From Anaerolineales bacterium (GTDB lineage Bacteria; Chloroflexota; Anaerolineae; Anaerolineales; Villigracilaceae), in NCBI GenBank assembly GCA_026928255.1, contig JAIXKJ010000001.1, positions 310,001-374,000 on the forward strand: a stretch of 64,000 bases of DNA. Reading direction: 5' to 3'. The position numbers and the translations under genes are program-made. Under the pieces are notes generated by a model. It was not told where the DNA came from, did not search any database, and worked only from the letters and a program-made list of their open reading frames with translations. This document shows positions 17,130-25,728 of this stretch, in pieces. Each line of letters starts with the position of its first letter. Positions within the stretch are counted from its first letter, which is position 1.

Positions 17130-18101
17130 ATGACAGGAATAATCGTCGCCATTGTGCTTGGCGTGGTTGTCGTAGGCGGGATTATTTATGTAGTCGTAAT
17201 TGGCGCGCGTTACGCGAAAGACGACGCGGAAGCCGCCGACTCCGATCCCATTTTAACCCGCCTCGCAGAGGCGACTCAGCGCGGCGAAACGGTTTCGCTC
17301 GAACAAGCCGAATTGCAAGAATCGTTCACAAAGCGCGTCGTCATTCCGATTGTCAAACGCTTCGGCGAATTCTCGACTCGCTTTACGCCGCAAAAGCAAC
17401 TTCAAGACACCGCGCTGAAATTGGAATTAGCGGGCAACCCCGGACGAATTGACGCTTCGACCTTCCTCGCCACGCGCTACATCGTCGCCGTCGTCTTCGG
17501 CGGATTGCTCTTGCTCATCTCCAACATGCCGACGGTCAACTGGCCCACCGGGCGCATCATGCTCACCGTTGGCGTATTTACCGCGCTGGGCTTTTACTTT
17601 CCGCAACTTTGGCTGGGGAGCAAAATCTCCCGCCGACAAAACGAAGTTCGCAAAGCGCTGCCCGACGCGCTCGACCTGCTGACCATCTGCGTGGAGGCGG
17701 GCTTGGGCTTTGAAGCGGCGATGTCCAAAGTGGCGGACAAATGGGAAAACGAATTATCCGTCATGTTCGGGCGCTGCATCCGCGAAATTCAATTAGGGAA
17801 GACGCAGCGCGAAGCCTTGCGCGACATGGCAGACCGCATCGGCTTGCCCGAATTGACCAGTTTCGTCGCGGCGGTGATTCAAAGCCAGCTCTTGGGCGTC
17901 AGCATGGCGAAAGTGCTTCGCATCCAATCCGACCAGATGCGGATGAAGCGCCGTCAACGCGCCGAAGAAGAAGCGCATCAAGCGCCGGTAAAAATGATCA
18001 TCCCCATGGCCTTGCTGACTTTCCCCTCGATCATGATCATCCTCATGGCGCCTGCGGCGTTCCAAATCAAAGACGCTTTCGGTCCTTTCCTCGGAAGTTA
18101 A
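17130..18101 (+). CDS. tadC: Tad inner-membrane platform protein TadC
   Basis: The 323-residue protein begins at ATG 17130, two bases after the tadB stop; a longer frame from 16989 would overlap tadB and is rejected. After an N-terminal helix and a cytoplasmic stretch, two helices precede the T2SF domain (ALPDALDLLTICVEAGLGFE, REIQLGKTQREALRDMADR, ELTSFVAAVIQSQLLGVSMA). It ends with a helix through MALLTFPSIMIILMAPA. It pairs with TadB. No pilin, prepilin peptidase, TadE/F or secretin genes follow; comF is next. Confidence 0.93.
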   Translation: MTGIIVAIVLGVVVVGGIIYVVVIGARYAKDDAEAADSDPILTRLAEATQRGETVSLEQAELQESFTKRVVIPIVKRFGEFSTRFTPQKQLQDTALKLELAGNPGRIDASTFLATRYIVAVVFGGLLLLISNMPTVNWPTGRIMLTVGVFTALGFYFPQLWLGSKISRRQNEVRKALPDALDLLTICVEAGLGFEAAMSKVADKWENELSVMFGRCIREIQLGKTQREALRDMADRIGLPELTSFVAAVIQSQLLGVSMAKVLRIQSDQMRMKRRQRAEEEAHQAPVKMIIPMALLTFPSIMIILMAPAAFQIKDAFGPFLGS

Positions 18102-18166
18102 AGGCGCGCCGACTGTAACGATTACGTCAAACTTTTGTCATATCCGCTCTTTGCGAAGGGATTTGG

Positions 18167-18895
18167 ATGTACAATTGGAAATATAAAACCTACCGTTTGA
18201 TGTGGCTCAGTCTCGACCTGCTTTTTCCTCCGCAATGCGGCGGATGCGGCAGAACAGGAAGCCGATGGTGCGAGGGCTGTCAAAACAACGTGAAAATATT
18301 AAACGGAACGATTTGCGAAATATGCGGTCTGCCGCAAGAAGCGCCCGGAATATGCGGCGCCTGCCTTGTCGAGAGACCGCATTTTCGTTCCTTGCGGGCT
18401 TGGGCGATTTTTGAAAACCCGATTCAAAAAGCGCTTCACCAGCTGAAATATCGGCGCGGAATGGCGCTGGGCGACGCCCTCGCCGCGGCGATGACCGATT
18501 TTACGCGACGGCTCGATTGGAGCGCCGACGTCCTCGCGCCGATTCCGCTGGGGCAAAAACGCATGCGCGAAAGAGGATATAATCAAGTGGCGATGATCGC
18601 CAAACCCTTAGCGTTAAGTTTGGGAATGCAATACGCGCCGCGCCTGCTGACGCGCCAAAAGGAGACGCGCTCGCAAGTGGGGCTGAGCAGAGAAGAACGC
18701 CGCGAAAACGTGCGCGAAGCGTTTTCGGCGGACGTGAAAATTCAAGGCAAGACCGTCCTCGTCATGGACGACGTTTCGACCACCGGCTCGACCCTTTCCT
18801 CTGCCGCGCAAGCCTTGCGCGTTGCAGGCGCGAAAGAAGTCTACGCGCTGACCGTCGCGCGCGCCTTGCCGCACCGCGACCTTAAGCGCGCATAA
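18167..18895 (+). CDS. comF: ComF-family phosphoribosyltransferase-like competence protein
   Basis: The N-terminus has paired cysteines of a zinc ribbon (CGGCGRTGSRWCEGC, then CEICGL and CGACL). The rest is a phosphoribosyltransferase fold with RRGMALGDALAAAM, IPLGQKRMRERGYNQ and the PRPP loop TVLVMDDVSTTGSTL. ComF proteins help take up single-stranded DNA in natural transformation. The start at 18167 has GAAGGG in good position; a second ATG at 18200 gives the more usual ComF opening MWLSLDLLFPP, and TACAAT at 18170-18175 could be its promoter, so the start is uncertain. With dprA at 23477 it points to transformability. Confidence 0.9.
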   Translation: MYNWKYKTYRLMWLSLDLLFPPQCGGCGRTGSRWCEGCQNNVKILNGTICEICGLPQEAPGICGACLVERPHFRSLRAWAIFENPIQKALHQLKYRRGMALGDALAAAMTDFTRRLDWSADVLAPIPLGQKRMRERGYNQVAMIAKPLALSLGMQYAPRLLTRQKETRSQVGLSREERRENVREAFSADVKIQGKTVLVMDDVSTTGSTLSSAAQALRVAGAKEVYALTVARALPHRDLKRA

Positions 18896-18918
18896 CAACC
18901 TATTTAAAGGAGCGTCTT

Positions 18919-19482
18919 ATGTCCAACAAAGTAGAAATTCAGACACGCCAAATTCGATTGACCGAACGCATCGAGGATCACGTTTCTAAAAAAGCGGGCA
19001 ACCTCGATCATTATCTCCCCGCGATTGAACATGCGCGAGTGGAACTGTCTCATTACAAAGCGGCGCGAGACGTGAACGACCGCAACGCCGCGCAGATTAC
19101 CGTCTTCGGCAAAGGCTTCGTCTTGCGCTCGGAAGAACGCGCCGACGAAGCGCTTTCCGCCTTCGACAAAGCGCTGGACAACATGCAGCGTCAAATCGAA
19201 CGCTACAAAGGCAAAAAATATCACGGGCGCGGAGACGGACGTTCGGCGCGCGAAGTCGCCGAAGAAATCATTGACGAAGGAACAGGCGAGCCTTCGCCGC
19301 TCTTCGCCAAACGCAAGAAATTCGTCCTCTCGCCAATGACGGCGGAAGAAGCGCTGATGCAAATGCAAGATTTGGGACACGACAACTTCTTCATCTTTTT
19401 TGACGCGGAGACCAGCAAGGTCAACGTGCTGTATCGTCGGCGCAACGGAAGTTACGGGTTAATCGAACCCGAATTGGGATAA
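18919..19482 (+). CDS. hpf: Long-form ribosome hibernation promoting factor
   Basis: The N-terminal RaiA/HPF domain (residues ~1-110) has the beta-alpha layout with RQIRLTERIEDHVSKKAGNL and DEALSAFDKALDNMQRQIERYK. The basic linker KGKKYHGRGDG leads to the C-terminal dimerisation domain (~130-185) with VLSPMTAEEALMQMQDLGHD, FFIFFDAETSKVNVLYRRRN and YGLIEPE. The long form joins two 70S ribosomes into inactive 100S dimers in stationary phase. AAAGGAG precedes the ATG. It is 23 bases behind comF and ends at a strong terminator. Confidence 0.96.
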   Translation: MSNKVEIQTRQIRLTERIEDHVSKKAGNLDHYLPAIEHARVELSHYKAARDVNDRNAAQITVFGKGFVLRSEERADEALSAFDKALDNMQRQIERYKGKKYHGRGDGRSAREVAEEIIDEGTGEPSPLFAKRKKFVLSPMTAEEALMQMQDLGHDNFFIFFDAETSKVNVLYRRRNGSYGLIEPELG

Positions 19483-19492
19483 GAAGAAAAAC

Positions 19493-19525
19493 AAAAAAGA
19501 ACTGACTTTCGTCAGTTCTTTTTTG
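19493..19525. terminator. Bidirectional intrinsic terminator between hpf and the Lgt homologue
   Basis: AAAAAAGAACTGA (from 19493) pairs with TCAGTTCTTTTTT (to about 19525) around a CTTTCG loop. It contains the stop codon of the convergent Lgt-like gene. Confidence 0.88.
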
Positions 19526-20240
19526 TTTGGGAAGAAAGCCGACTTTCCAAAAAGAAAAAGCAGACAAGCAGAATCAGCCAAGCGAAAACTTGACTTTGAT
19601 TCCACGCCCCAAACAACGGCGGACGAGCGCGATAGGTTTGCAGAAAAATTTGCGAAAGGGAGGTCAGCGCGACGAAGGTTAAGAAGGAAACGCCCGCGGG
19701 GAGATTCGCTTTGAAACGCCAAATCAAAATAAAAATGAGAAGAGCGGCGAGCGCGTCGTAAAGTTGAGTCGGGTGGCGGACGGCGTTCCATTGTTCGACG
19801 CCCCAAGCCGCCGACGTCGGAGCGCCAAACGCGGCGCCCGAAGCGAAATTGCTCAACCCCAAGCCGACGGCCGTCAACGCGAAAAGGGGAGTCAGCGCAT
19901 CAAGCGCGTCCCAAAGGGGAATGCTTTTCTTCTGCGTGTAGGCAACAAGGAAAATGGCGAAGGCGGCGAAAGCGCCAAACGTGTCAAACAAATCGAGGTT
20001 GACGGAAATCGCGCTCAACGGGCTTTTGGCGAAAATCGAAAGGTGTTGCAAAACGTACGCCAGCCGCCCGCCGCCGACGAAGGCGAACAGCCCGTAAAAA
20101 ACAAAATTGTTGAGGTCGTCTTTGCTAACGCCGAAGCGCTCGGCGCGGCGCTCTGCCAGTGTGGCGCCCAGCCACACGGCGAGGACGAGCAAAATAATGT
20201 GGCGCGGCGGCGCGAAAAGATTTTGAAAAAGCGCAATCAT
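19512..20240 (-). CDS. Prolipoprotein diacylglyceryl transferase homologue, catalytic residues missing
   Basis: The 242-residue membrane protein resembles Lgt: about seven helices, a loop with GLSNFASGAAFGAPTS in place of the Lgt signature R-I-G-N-F-x-N-G-E, and the conserved RHPTQLYDAL (Lgt RxPSQLYE). By this alignment the catalytic Arg and Glu of the signature are replaced by Gly and Ala, and the first 40-50 residues of Lgt are absent. It may therefore not transfer diacylglycerol. Its start overlaps the stop of the TlpA-like gene by 4 bases (ATGA), so the two are coupled. This suggests a joint envelope function. A true lgt is expected elsewhere. Confidence 0.75.
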   Translation of the reverse strand: MIALFQNLFAPPRHIILLVLAVWLGATLAERRAERFGVSKDDLNNFVFYGLFAFVGGGRLAYVLQHLSIFAKSPLSAISVNLDLFDTFGAFAAFAIFLVAYTQKKSIPLWDALDALTPLFALTAVGLGLSNFASGAAFGAPTSAAWGVEQWNAVRHPTQLYDALAALLIFILIWRFKANLPAGVSFLTFVALTSLSQIFLQTYRARPPLFGAWNQSQVFAWLILLVCFFFLESRLSSQTKKN

Positions 20241-20776
20241 GGTTTGAGAATTTCCTCGACGCGCGCGCGCAACAAGGCTTCGGACATCGGTCCGCCGACG
20301 ACCACCTCGGAAATGACGCCGCGCCGATCAATAAAATACGACGACGGCAGCGAACGCGCCTGATAAGCGCGACTGACCAGCGCCGCGTCGTCGAGTAGGA
20401 TGGGGAAGGTCAATTGATATTTTTCGCGGAAGGGCGCAATCTGCGCGGGGTCGTCCTGAAAGGCGCTGTTCACCGCCAGCACAACCAAGCCGCGTTGCGC
20501 GTACTCCTCGTAAACTTTTTGAATGGCGGGCATCTCCGCCTTGCAGGGCGGGCACCAAGTCGCCCAAATGTTGACCAACACCGCCTGTCCGCGCAAATCG
20601 GCGAGCGCATAAGTTTTGCCCTCCGTCGTTTGCAGGATAAAATTCGGCGCGAGAAATCCCGCTTGCGGCGCGGCGACGCTTTCGTCGGCGCTTTGCGGCG
20701 CGGAAAAAATAATCCGCCAAGCGCCGAGCGCGAGAATAAAAACATAAGCGAAGATGCGTTTTGTTTGACTGTTCAT
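20237..20776 (-). CDS. Membrane-anchored TlpA/ResA-like thioredoxin
   Basis: The 179-residue protein has an N-terminal signal anchor (residues ~7-25) and an extracytoplasmic redoxin domain: APNFILQTTEGKTYALADLRG, VLVNIWATWCPPCKAEMPA with the C75-C78 pair, then LPSSYFIDRRGVI with the cis-proline region. Such proteins reduce or relay disulfides, for example in cytochrome c maturation. The longer frame that continues to 21514 is antisense to ffh and is not credible; I chose ATG 20776. The gene shares an ATGA overlap with the following Lgt homologue. Confidence 0.88.
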   Translation of the reverse strand: MNSQTKRIFAYVFILALGAWRIIFSAPQSADESVAAPQAGFLAPNFILQTTEGKTYALADLRGQAVLVNIWATWCPPCKAEMPAIQKVYEEYAQRGLVVLAVNSAFQDDPAQIAPFREKYQLTFPILLDDAALVSRAYQARSLPSSYFIDRRGVISEVVVGGPMSEALLRARVEEILKP

Positions 20777-20834
20777 AGAAGCGTCATTGTAGCCCGAAAG
20801 CGGATTCTTTGGACGAAGAGCCGCGCCGCTTTTC

Positions 20835-20863
20835 TTGACCCGACGCCTGCTCCGCGCTACAAT
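20835..20863 (+). promoter_or_regulatory. Sigma70-like promoter of the ffh operon
   Basis: TTGACC (20835-20840), a 17-base spacer and TACAAT (20858-20863) lie 37 bases before the ffh ATG. It should drive ffh-rpsP-khpA-rimM and perhaps dprA-manC. Confidence 0.8.
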
Positions 20864-20900
20864 GCTTTTTCTACTTTGAAAAGGAATCTGCCAAACCGCC

Positions 20901-22223
20901 ATGTTTGAAACGCTCACTGGACGACTCAACCAAATCTTCGACAACCTGCGTAAACGCGGAAAACTCTCCGAAGCGGACGTGGACGCCGCGCTGAAAGAAG
21001 TGCGCCTCGCGCTCATCGAAGCGGACGTGCATTTTAGCGTCGTCAAATCCTTCATCGCCAAAGTCCGCGAGCGCGCGGTCGGCGCGGAAGTTTCCAAAGC
21101 GTTGAACCCTGGCCAGCAGATGGTGAAAATCGTTAATGAAGAGTTGATCGCCATGCTCGGCGAACCCGCGCCGTTAAACCTCAGCGGCGCGAAGCCGCGC
21201 GTTGTGATGATGGTCGGCTTGCAGGGCGCCGGCAAAACGACGGTTACCGGGAAATTGGCGCGTCTGCTTAAATCCAGGGGCGAACGAATTTTGATGGTGG
21301 CAGGCGACCCGTACCGCCCGGCGGCGGTTAAGCAGTTGCAGCAACTCGGCGAGCGCGTCGGCGTGGAGGTGATTGCGGACACGTCCGTCAAACCGCAAGA
21401 ACTTGCCAAACGCGCGTTGGACAAAGCCGAAAAAGGCGGGTACAGCCTCATGCTGGTGGACACGGCCGGGCGCTCGCAAATGGACGCGCAATTGATGGAC
21501 GAGTTGAAAGCCATTCACGCCAACGTCCGCCCGGTGGACACGCTGTTAGTGATTGATTCGATGATCGGTCAAGAGGCGTTAAACATCGCGCAAGGATTCA
21601 AAGAGACGATTAATTTGACGGGACTCGTGCTGACGAAAATGGACGGCGATTCGCGCGGCGGCGCGGCGATTTCGATTCGCTCGGTAACTGGCGTGCCAAT
21701 CAAGTTCATCGGCACGGGCGAAAAATTAGACGCGCTCGAAACCTACGACCCCTCGCGTTTGTCCTCGCGCATTTTGGGCATGGGCGATATGATCGGTTTA
21801 ATCGAACGCGCCGAAGCTGCCTATGACGCGGAGACCGCCGAGAAGCAAGCCCAAAAATTAATGAAGGGCGAGTTCTCGCTGGACGACTGGCTCGACCAAA
21901 TGAACCAGATGAAAAAGATGGGTCCGCTGGCGCAAATTATGGACATGTTGCCCGGTCAAATGGGGCAGGCGGCGCGGGGCATTGACCCGAATTTAATCGA
22001 AAAGCAATTCAAACAATCCGAAGCGATTATTCAATCTATGACGGCGAAAGAGCGCCGCAACCCCGATATTCTCAACGCCTCTCGCCGCCGCCGCATCGCC
22101 GCCGGTTCGGGCATGGACGTGCAAGACGTGAATCGGCTCATTAAGCAATTCCGCGAGGCGCAGAAGATGATGAAGACTCTGCAAAAGACGGGCGGAAAAG
22201 GGCTAGGCAGATTGTTCGGATAG
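20901..22223 (+). CDS. ffh: Signal recognition particle protein Ffh
   Basis: Ffh binds 4.5S RNA and signal sequences and delivers ribosomes to FtsY. The N domain (1-~85) includes LSEADVDAALKEVRLALIEADV. The G domain has P-loop GLQGAGKTT (~107-115), DPYRPAAVKQL, DTAGRSQMD and TKMDGDSRGGAA. The methionine-rich M domain (~300-440) has FSLDDWLDQMNQMKKMG, RRRIAAGSGM and VNRLIKQFREAQKMMK. Length 440 is normal. It heads an operon with rpsP, as in many bacteria. Confidence 0.98.
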   Translation: MFETLTGRLNQIFDNLRKRGKLSEADVDAALKEVRLALIEADVHFSVVKSFIAKVRERAVGAEVSKALNPGQQMVKIVNEELIAMLGEPAPLNLSGAKPRVVMMVGLQGAGKTTVTGKLARLLKSRGERILMVAGDPYRPAAVKQLQQLGERVGVEVIADTSVKPQELAKRALDKAEKGGYSLMLVDTAGRSQMDAQLMDELKAIHANVRPVDTLLVIDSMIGQEALNIAQGFKETINLTGLVLTKMDGDSRGGAAISIRSVTGVPIKFIGTGEKLDALETYDPSRLSSRILGMGDMIGLIERAEAAYDAETAEKQAQKLMKGEFSLDDWLDQMNQMKKMGPLAQIMDMLPGQMGQAARGIDPNLIEKQFKQSEAIIQSMTAKERRNPDILNASRRRRIAAGSGMDVQDVNRLIKQFREAQKMMKTLQKTGGKGLGRLFG

Positions 22224-22316
22224 CGCGTTCTTCTGGTAAAATACAACCCGCGATTCAGCCCGCGCCCCTCTCGCGCCTGCCTGAACGCAATTAACTAACT
22301 AAGGAGTAAGTGCAAG

Positions 22317-22658
22317 ATGGTTCGTATTCGTTTGCGTCGTATTGGTTTGAAAAACCAACCCACGTACCGCATCGTCGCCGCCGACAAGGAAGCCCCGCGC
22401 GACGGTCGTTTTTTGGAAATTTTGGGCGTTTATAATCCGCGCACAGAACCCGCCACGATTAAGTTGCAGGAAGAGCGCATCTATCATTGGATGAAGAACG
22501 GCGCGCAACCGTCGGATTCCGCCGCGCAAGTTTTGAAAGCCGCCGGAACTTTGGATCGCTTCGAGCGCTTGAAGAAGGGCGAAGCGCTTGAAACGCTCGT
22601 CGCCGAAGCCGCCGAAGCGGAAGTCAAACGCGCCGCGCCAGTTAAGACTCGCAAGTAA
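22317..22658 (+). CDS. rpsP: 30S ribosomal protein S16
   Basis: The N-terminus MVRIRLRRIGLKNQPTYRIV and the segment DGRFLEILGVYNPR identify S16, a small-subunit assembly protein. At 113 residues it has an acidic/basic extension of about 30 residues after the core, which is common in this phylum. AAGGAGT lies 9 bases before the ATG. It follows ffh by 93 bases that contain a TAAAAT box near 22238, a possible internal promoter. Confidence 0.97.
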   Translation: MVRIRLRRIGLKNQPTYRIVAADKEAPRDGRFLEILGVYNPRTEPATIKLQEERIYHWMKNGAQPSDSAAQVLKAAGTLDRFERLKKGEALETLVAEAAEAEVKRAAPVKTRK

Positions 22659-22670
22659 TCGAGCGACCGC

Positions 22671-22904
22671 ATGAAGGAATTAATCGAATACATCGCCAAA
22701 TCGTTGGTGGACAGTCCCGACGAAGTCGTCGTAACCGAAACCAAAGGCAGTCGCCCGCGTTTAGGGCTGACCGTCGCCAAAGAAGACATGGGGCGCGTCA
22801 TCGGCAAAGGCGGCAAAGTGGCGAACTCCATCCGCGTTTTGTTGCGCGTCGCCGCCGAGCGACAAGGCAAACAAGCCACGTTGGACGTATCGGATCCTTC
22901 CTGA
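22671..22904 (+). CDS. khpA: KH-domain RNA-binding protein KhpA
   Basis: The 77-residue protein starts MKELIEYIAKSLVDSPDEV and contains one KH motif, GRVIGKGGKVANSIRVLLR, with the GxxG loop GKGG. KhpA acts with KhpB in RNA binding and cell-envelope or division control in Gram-positive bacteria. It lies between rpsP and rimM, the normal place, and its stop overlaps the rimM start (TGATG). Confidence 0.95.
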   Translation: MKELIEYIAKSLVDSPDEVVVTETKGSRPRLGLTVAKEDMGRVIGKGGKVANSIRVLLRVAAERQGKQATLDVSDPS

Positions 22905-23446
22905 TGGCGGATGAAAAAAAATCAGGCTCGCCAAACGGCGAGCCTATTTATTTAGCCGTTGGATTTTTTCGCCGTCCGCACGGTTTGCAAGGCGAATTAA
23001 TTATGGACTTGCATACCGATTTTCCAGAACGCCTTAAAGCGGGGCGCAAAATTTACGTCGGCGACGAGAACGAGACTTTCACGATAGCGTCCGTTCGCGC
23101 GCACGGAAAAGGCGTGTTGATCAAACTGCGCGGATTCGATTCGCCTGAAACGGCGGGACGTTTTCGCAATCAGTGGGCGCGCGTCAAATCGGACGAAATC
23201 CCCGCTTTGCCCGAAGGGCGTTATTACAAGCATGAATTAATCGGCGCGCGCGTCGTCGCCGACGACGGCGAAACGCTGGGCGTGTTAAATGAAATCCTCG
23301 AAACGGGCGCGAACGACGTTTACATCGTTCGTCGAGACGACGGCAAAGAAATCCTTTTGCCCGCCATCCCCGACGTGATTTTGAACGTCAACATTGACGA
23401 AAAAATAATCAACGTCCATTTGATCGAGGGGTTGTTGGATATATAG
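22904..23446 (+). CDS. rimM: 16S rRNA processing protein RimM
   Basis: RimM helps assemble the head of the 30S subunit. The N-terminal domain has YLAVGFFRRPHGLQGELIM, close to the family motif GKIxxxHGLKGEv, and the PRC-barrel domain contains YYKHELIGARVVADDGETLG, VLNEILETGANDVYIVRR, LLPAIPDVI and the end VHLIEGLLDI. Length 180 is usual. It is translationally coupled to khpA. In many bacteria trmD follows; here dprA does. Confidence 0.96.
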   Translation: MADEKKSGSPNGEPIYLAVGFFRRPHGLQGELIMDLHTDFPERLKAGRKIYVGDENETFTIASVRAHGKGVLIKLRGFDSPETAGRFRNQWARVKSDEIPALPEGRYYKHELIGARVVADDGETLGVLNEILETGANDVYIVRRDDGKEILLPAIPDVILNVNIDEKIINVHLIEGLLDI

Positions 23447-23476
23447 AAATTGGGGGAAGTGTTAGAATAAATCCGC

Positions 23477-24592
23477 ATGGATGACAAGAAATATTGGATC
23501 GGCTTCAACCTGATAAAAGGCATCGGCGCGGTGCGGATGCAAAACTTGATTGCCTATTTTGGCGACCTTGAATCGGCGTGGAACGCCCCCGCCGCCGAGT
23601 TGACGTCCGCCGGGCTGGGCGCGAAGTTGACGGAAAAAGTCCTCGCCGCGAAAAAGCAAGTAGACCTGAATCAAGTTTGGGCGCGGATTGAAGCGCAAGG
23701 AATCAAAATCCTCACTTGGGCGGACGAAGAATATCCGACTCGCTTAAAAGAAATTGACCAACCGCCGCCGGTGATTTACATTCGCGGCGATTACGCGGCG
23801 GACGATCTGTTCGCGGTCGCCATCGTCGGCACGCGCAAAGTTACCGCTTACGGGCGGCAAATGGCGGAAGAGGTCGCCTCGTTTCTCGCCGCCAGCGGAA
23901 TTACCGTCGTCAGCGGGTTGGCGCGCGGCGTGGACGCAATCGCGCATCAGTCGGCGTTGAAAGCGGGCGGGCGGACGATTGCGATTCTCGGTTCGGGCGT
24001 GGATAAAATCTACCCGCCGGAACATCGCGGGCTGGCGGAACAAATCGTCGAGCGCGGCGCGGTGATGAGCGATTACGCCGTCGGAACGCCGCCCGAGTCG
24101 TCGAACTTCCCGCCGCGCAATCGCATCATTTCGGGCTTGTCGCTGGCGACGGTCGTCATCGAAGCGGCGGAGACGAGCGGCGCGTTAATCACCGCCGAGT
24201 TCGCGGCGGAGCAAGGGCGCGAAGTGTTCGCCGTGCCGGGCAGCGTCCTCGCGCCGCAAAGCAAAGGGACAAATCGCCTCATCCAAAAAGGGGCGCATCC
24301 GCTGTTGACGCCCGCCGACTTAATGCAAGCGCTCGATTTGACGCGCATGGAAAAGCAAAAGTCTGCGCGCAAGGCGTTGCCCGCCGACGAAACCGAAGCG
24401 AAAGTGTTGAGCGTGTTGCGCGGCGAGCCGCTGCATGTGGACGAAATCCGCAATGCCGCCGACCTGCCGATAGAAAAAATTTCCGCCGCGCTGACGATGA
24501 TGGAGTTGAAAGGCATGGTGCGTCAAGTCGGCGGCATGAATTACGTCGCCGTGCGCGAAGCGCAGTCGAGTTACGCGGTTAATTCAGATTAA
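23477..24592 (+). CDS. dprA: DNA processing protein DprA
   Basis: DprA loads RecA onto incoming single strands during transformation. A helix-hairpin-helix region (IGFNLIKGIGAVRMQNLI) starts the 371-residue protein. The Rossmann-like core has VAIVGTRKVTAYGRQMAE, VSGLARGVDAIAHQSAL, TIAILGSGVDKIYPPEH, SEYP-like SDYAVGTPPESSNFPPRNRI and ALITAEFAAEQGREVFAVPG. The C-terminal winged helix (~300-355) is present. It lies 30 bases behind rimM, so it is likely expressed with translation genes. Confidence 0.96.
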   Translation: MDDKKYWIGFNLIKGIGAVRMQNLIAYFGDLESAWNAPAAELTSAGLGAKLTEKVLAAKKQVDLNQVWARIEAQGIKILTWADEEYPTRLKEIDQPPPVIYIRGDYAADDLFAVAIVGTRKVTAYGRQMAEEVASFLAASGITVVSGLARGVDAIAHQSALKAGGRTIAILGSGVDKIYPPEHRGLAEQIVERGAVMSDYAVGTPPESSNFPPRNRIISGLSLATVVIEAAETSGALITAEFAAEQGREVFAVPGSVLAPQSKGTNRLIQKGAHPLLTPADLMQALDLTRMEKQKSARKALPADETEAKVLSVLRGEPLHVDEIRNAADLPIEKISAALTMMELKGMVRQVGGMNYVAVREAQSSYAVNSD

Positions 24593-24601
24593 GGACGAAG
24601 C

Positions 24602-25708
24602 ATGAGTTTTGATTTTTCACACGCTTACGCCGTCATCATGGCGGGCGGCGGCGGCACGCGCTTGTGGCCCCTCTCGCGCAAAGACAGCCCCAAACAACTT
24701 CTGCCATTAATCGGCGAAGAGACGTTATTTCAAAGCACGGTGGCGCGTTTGGAAGAATTATTTCCGCCGCAGCGGATTTTGGTCGTAACCGTCGAAGAGC
24801 AAGCGCAGGCGATGAAAAGCCAAGCGCCGCAGCTGCCCGAAGAAAATTATTTGATCGAACCCGCGCCGCGCGGAACGGCGTCCGTCGTCGGCTTGGCGGC
24901 GCTTGCGCTGCAAAAACGGGACCCGCAAGCGGCGCTGGCGATTCTGCCGTCGGATCATTTCATCCGCAACGTGGACTTGTTCCATTACCTGCTCAAAGCC
25001 GCCTTTGACGTGGCGGCGGACGATTATCTGGTTACACTGGGCATTACGCCGACTTTGCCTTCCACCGCCTACGGGTACATCCAACAAGGCGCGGCGTTAA
25101 ACGGCGAATATAAATATCCGGTTTATACGGTGAAAAGTTTTAAGGAAAAGCCGAGCGAAGAAATCGCGCAACAACTTCTACGCATGGGCGGACATTCGTG
25201 GAACAGCGGCATGTTCATCTGGAAGGCGGAAACGATTTTGCGCGAAATTCAAAAGCAGATGCCCGCGTTATATTCCGCGTTGAATAAAATTGGCGGCGCG
25301 TGGGACGATTCGTCCGCGAGAGAGGCGACCTTAAAAGAAGCGTGGCTCGATTTAGAAAATAAAACCGTAGATTACGGAATCATGGAAAAAGCTGAGAAGG
25401 TCGCCGTATTGCCCGCAGGCGGGCTGGGTTGGAGCGACGTCGGCGCGTGGTCTTCGCTGTTTGAGGTGCTGCTCCCCGACATGCGCGGAAATATTGCCGC
25501 CAACGACGTTTTGCATTTGGCGCATGAGACGAACAACACGTTGGTTTACGGCGGCTCGTCGGAACGTCTAGTTGTTACCATCGGCGTGGACGACATGGTT
25601 ATCGTGGACAGCGGCGACGTGCTGTTGGTCTGCAAAGCCGATCAATCGCAGAAAGTTAAAGAAGTGGTCGAGCATTTGAAAAAACATCGTCAGGAAAGAT
25701 ATTTGTAA
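24602..25708 (+). CDS. manC: Mannose-1-phosphate guanylyltransferase
   Basis: The enzyme makes GDP-mannose from mannose 1-phosphate and GTP. The nucleotide-binding motif AGGGGTRLWPLSRKDSPKQLL opens the protein and is followed by PSDHFI, FKEKPS, HSWNSGMFIWKAE and VDYGIMEKAEKVAVLP with GWSDVGAWSSL. At 368 residues it lacks the C-terminal phosphomannose isomerase domain of bifunctional enzymes. It starts 9 bases after dprA. GDP-mannose could feed mannosylation of envelope glycans, perhaps linked to the GT-C genes at 6-10 kb (inference). Confidence 0.94.
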   Translation: MSFDFSHAYAVIMAGGGGTRLWPLSRKDSPKQLLPLIGEETLFQSTVARLEELFPPQRILVVTVEEQAQAMKSQAPQLPEENYLIEPAPRGTASVVGLAALALQKRDPQAALAILPSDHFIRNVDLFHYLLKAAFDVAADDYLVTLGITPTLPSTAYGYIQQGAALNGEYKYPVYTVKSFKEKPSEEIAQQLLRMGGHSWNSGMFIWKAETILREIQKQMPALYSALNKIGGAWDDSSAREATLKEAWLDLENKTVDYGIMEKAEKVAVLPAGGLGWSDVGAWSSLFEVLLPDMRGNIAANDVLHLAHETNNTLVYGGSSERLVVTIGVDDMVIVDSGDVLLVCKADQSQKVKEVVEHLKKHRQERYL

Positions 25709-25728
25709 AACGCTTATAAAATTCATAT

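Noticed and set aside
20777..21514. N-terminal extension of the TlpA-like gene on the minus strand, antisense to ffh
   Set aside because: The extension is low-complexity Ser/Arg/Thr sequence opposite ffh; ATG 20776 directly before a signal anchor is the sensible start.
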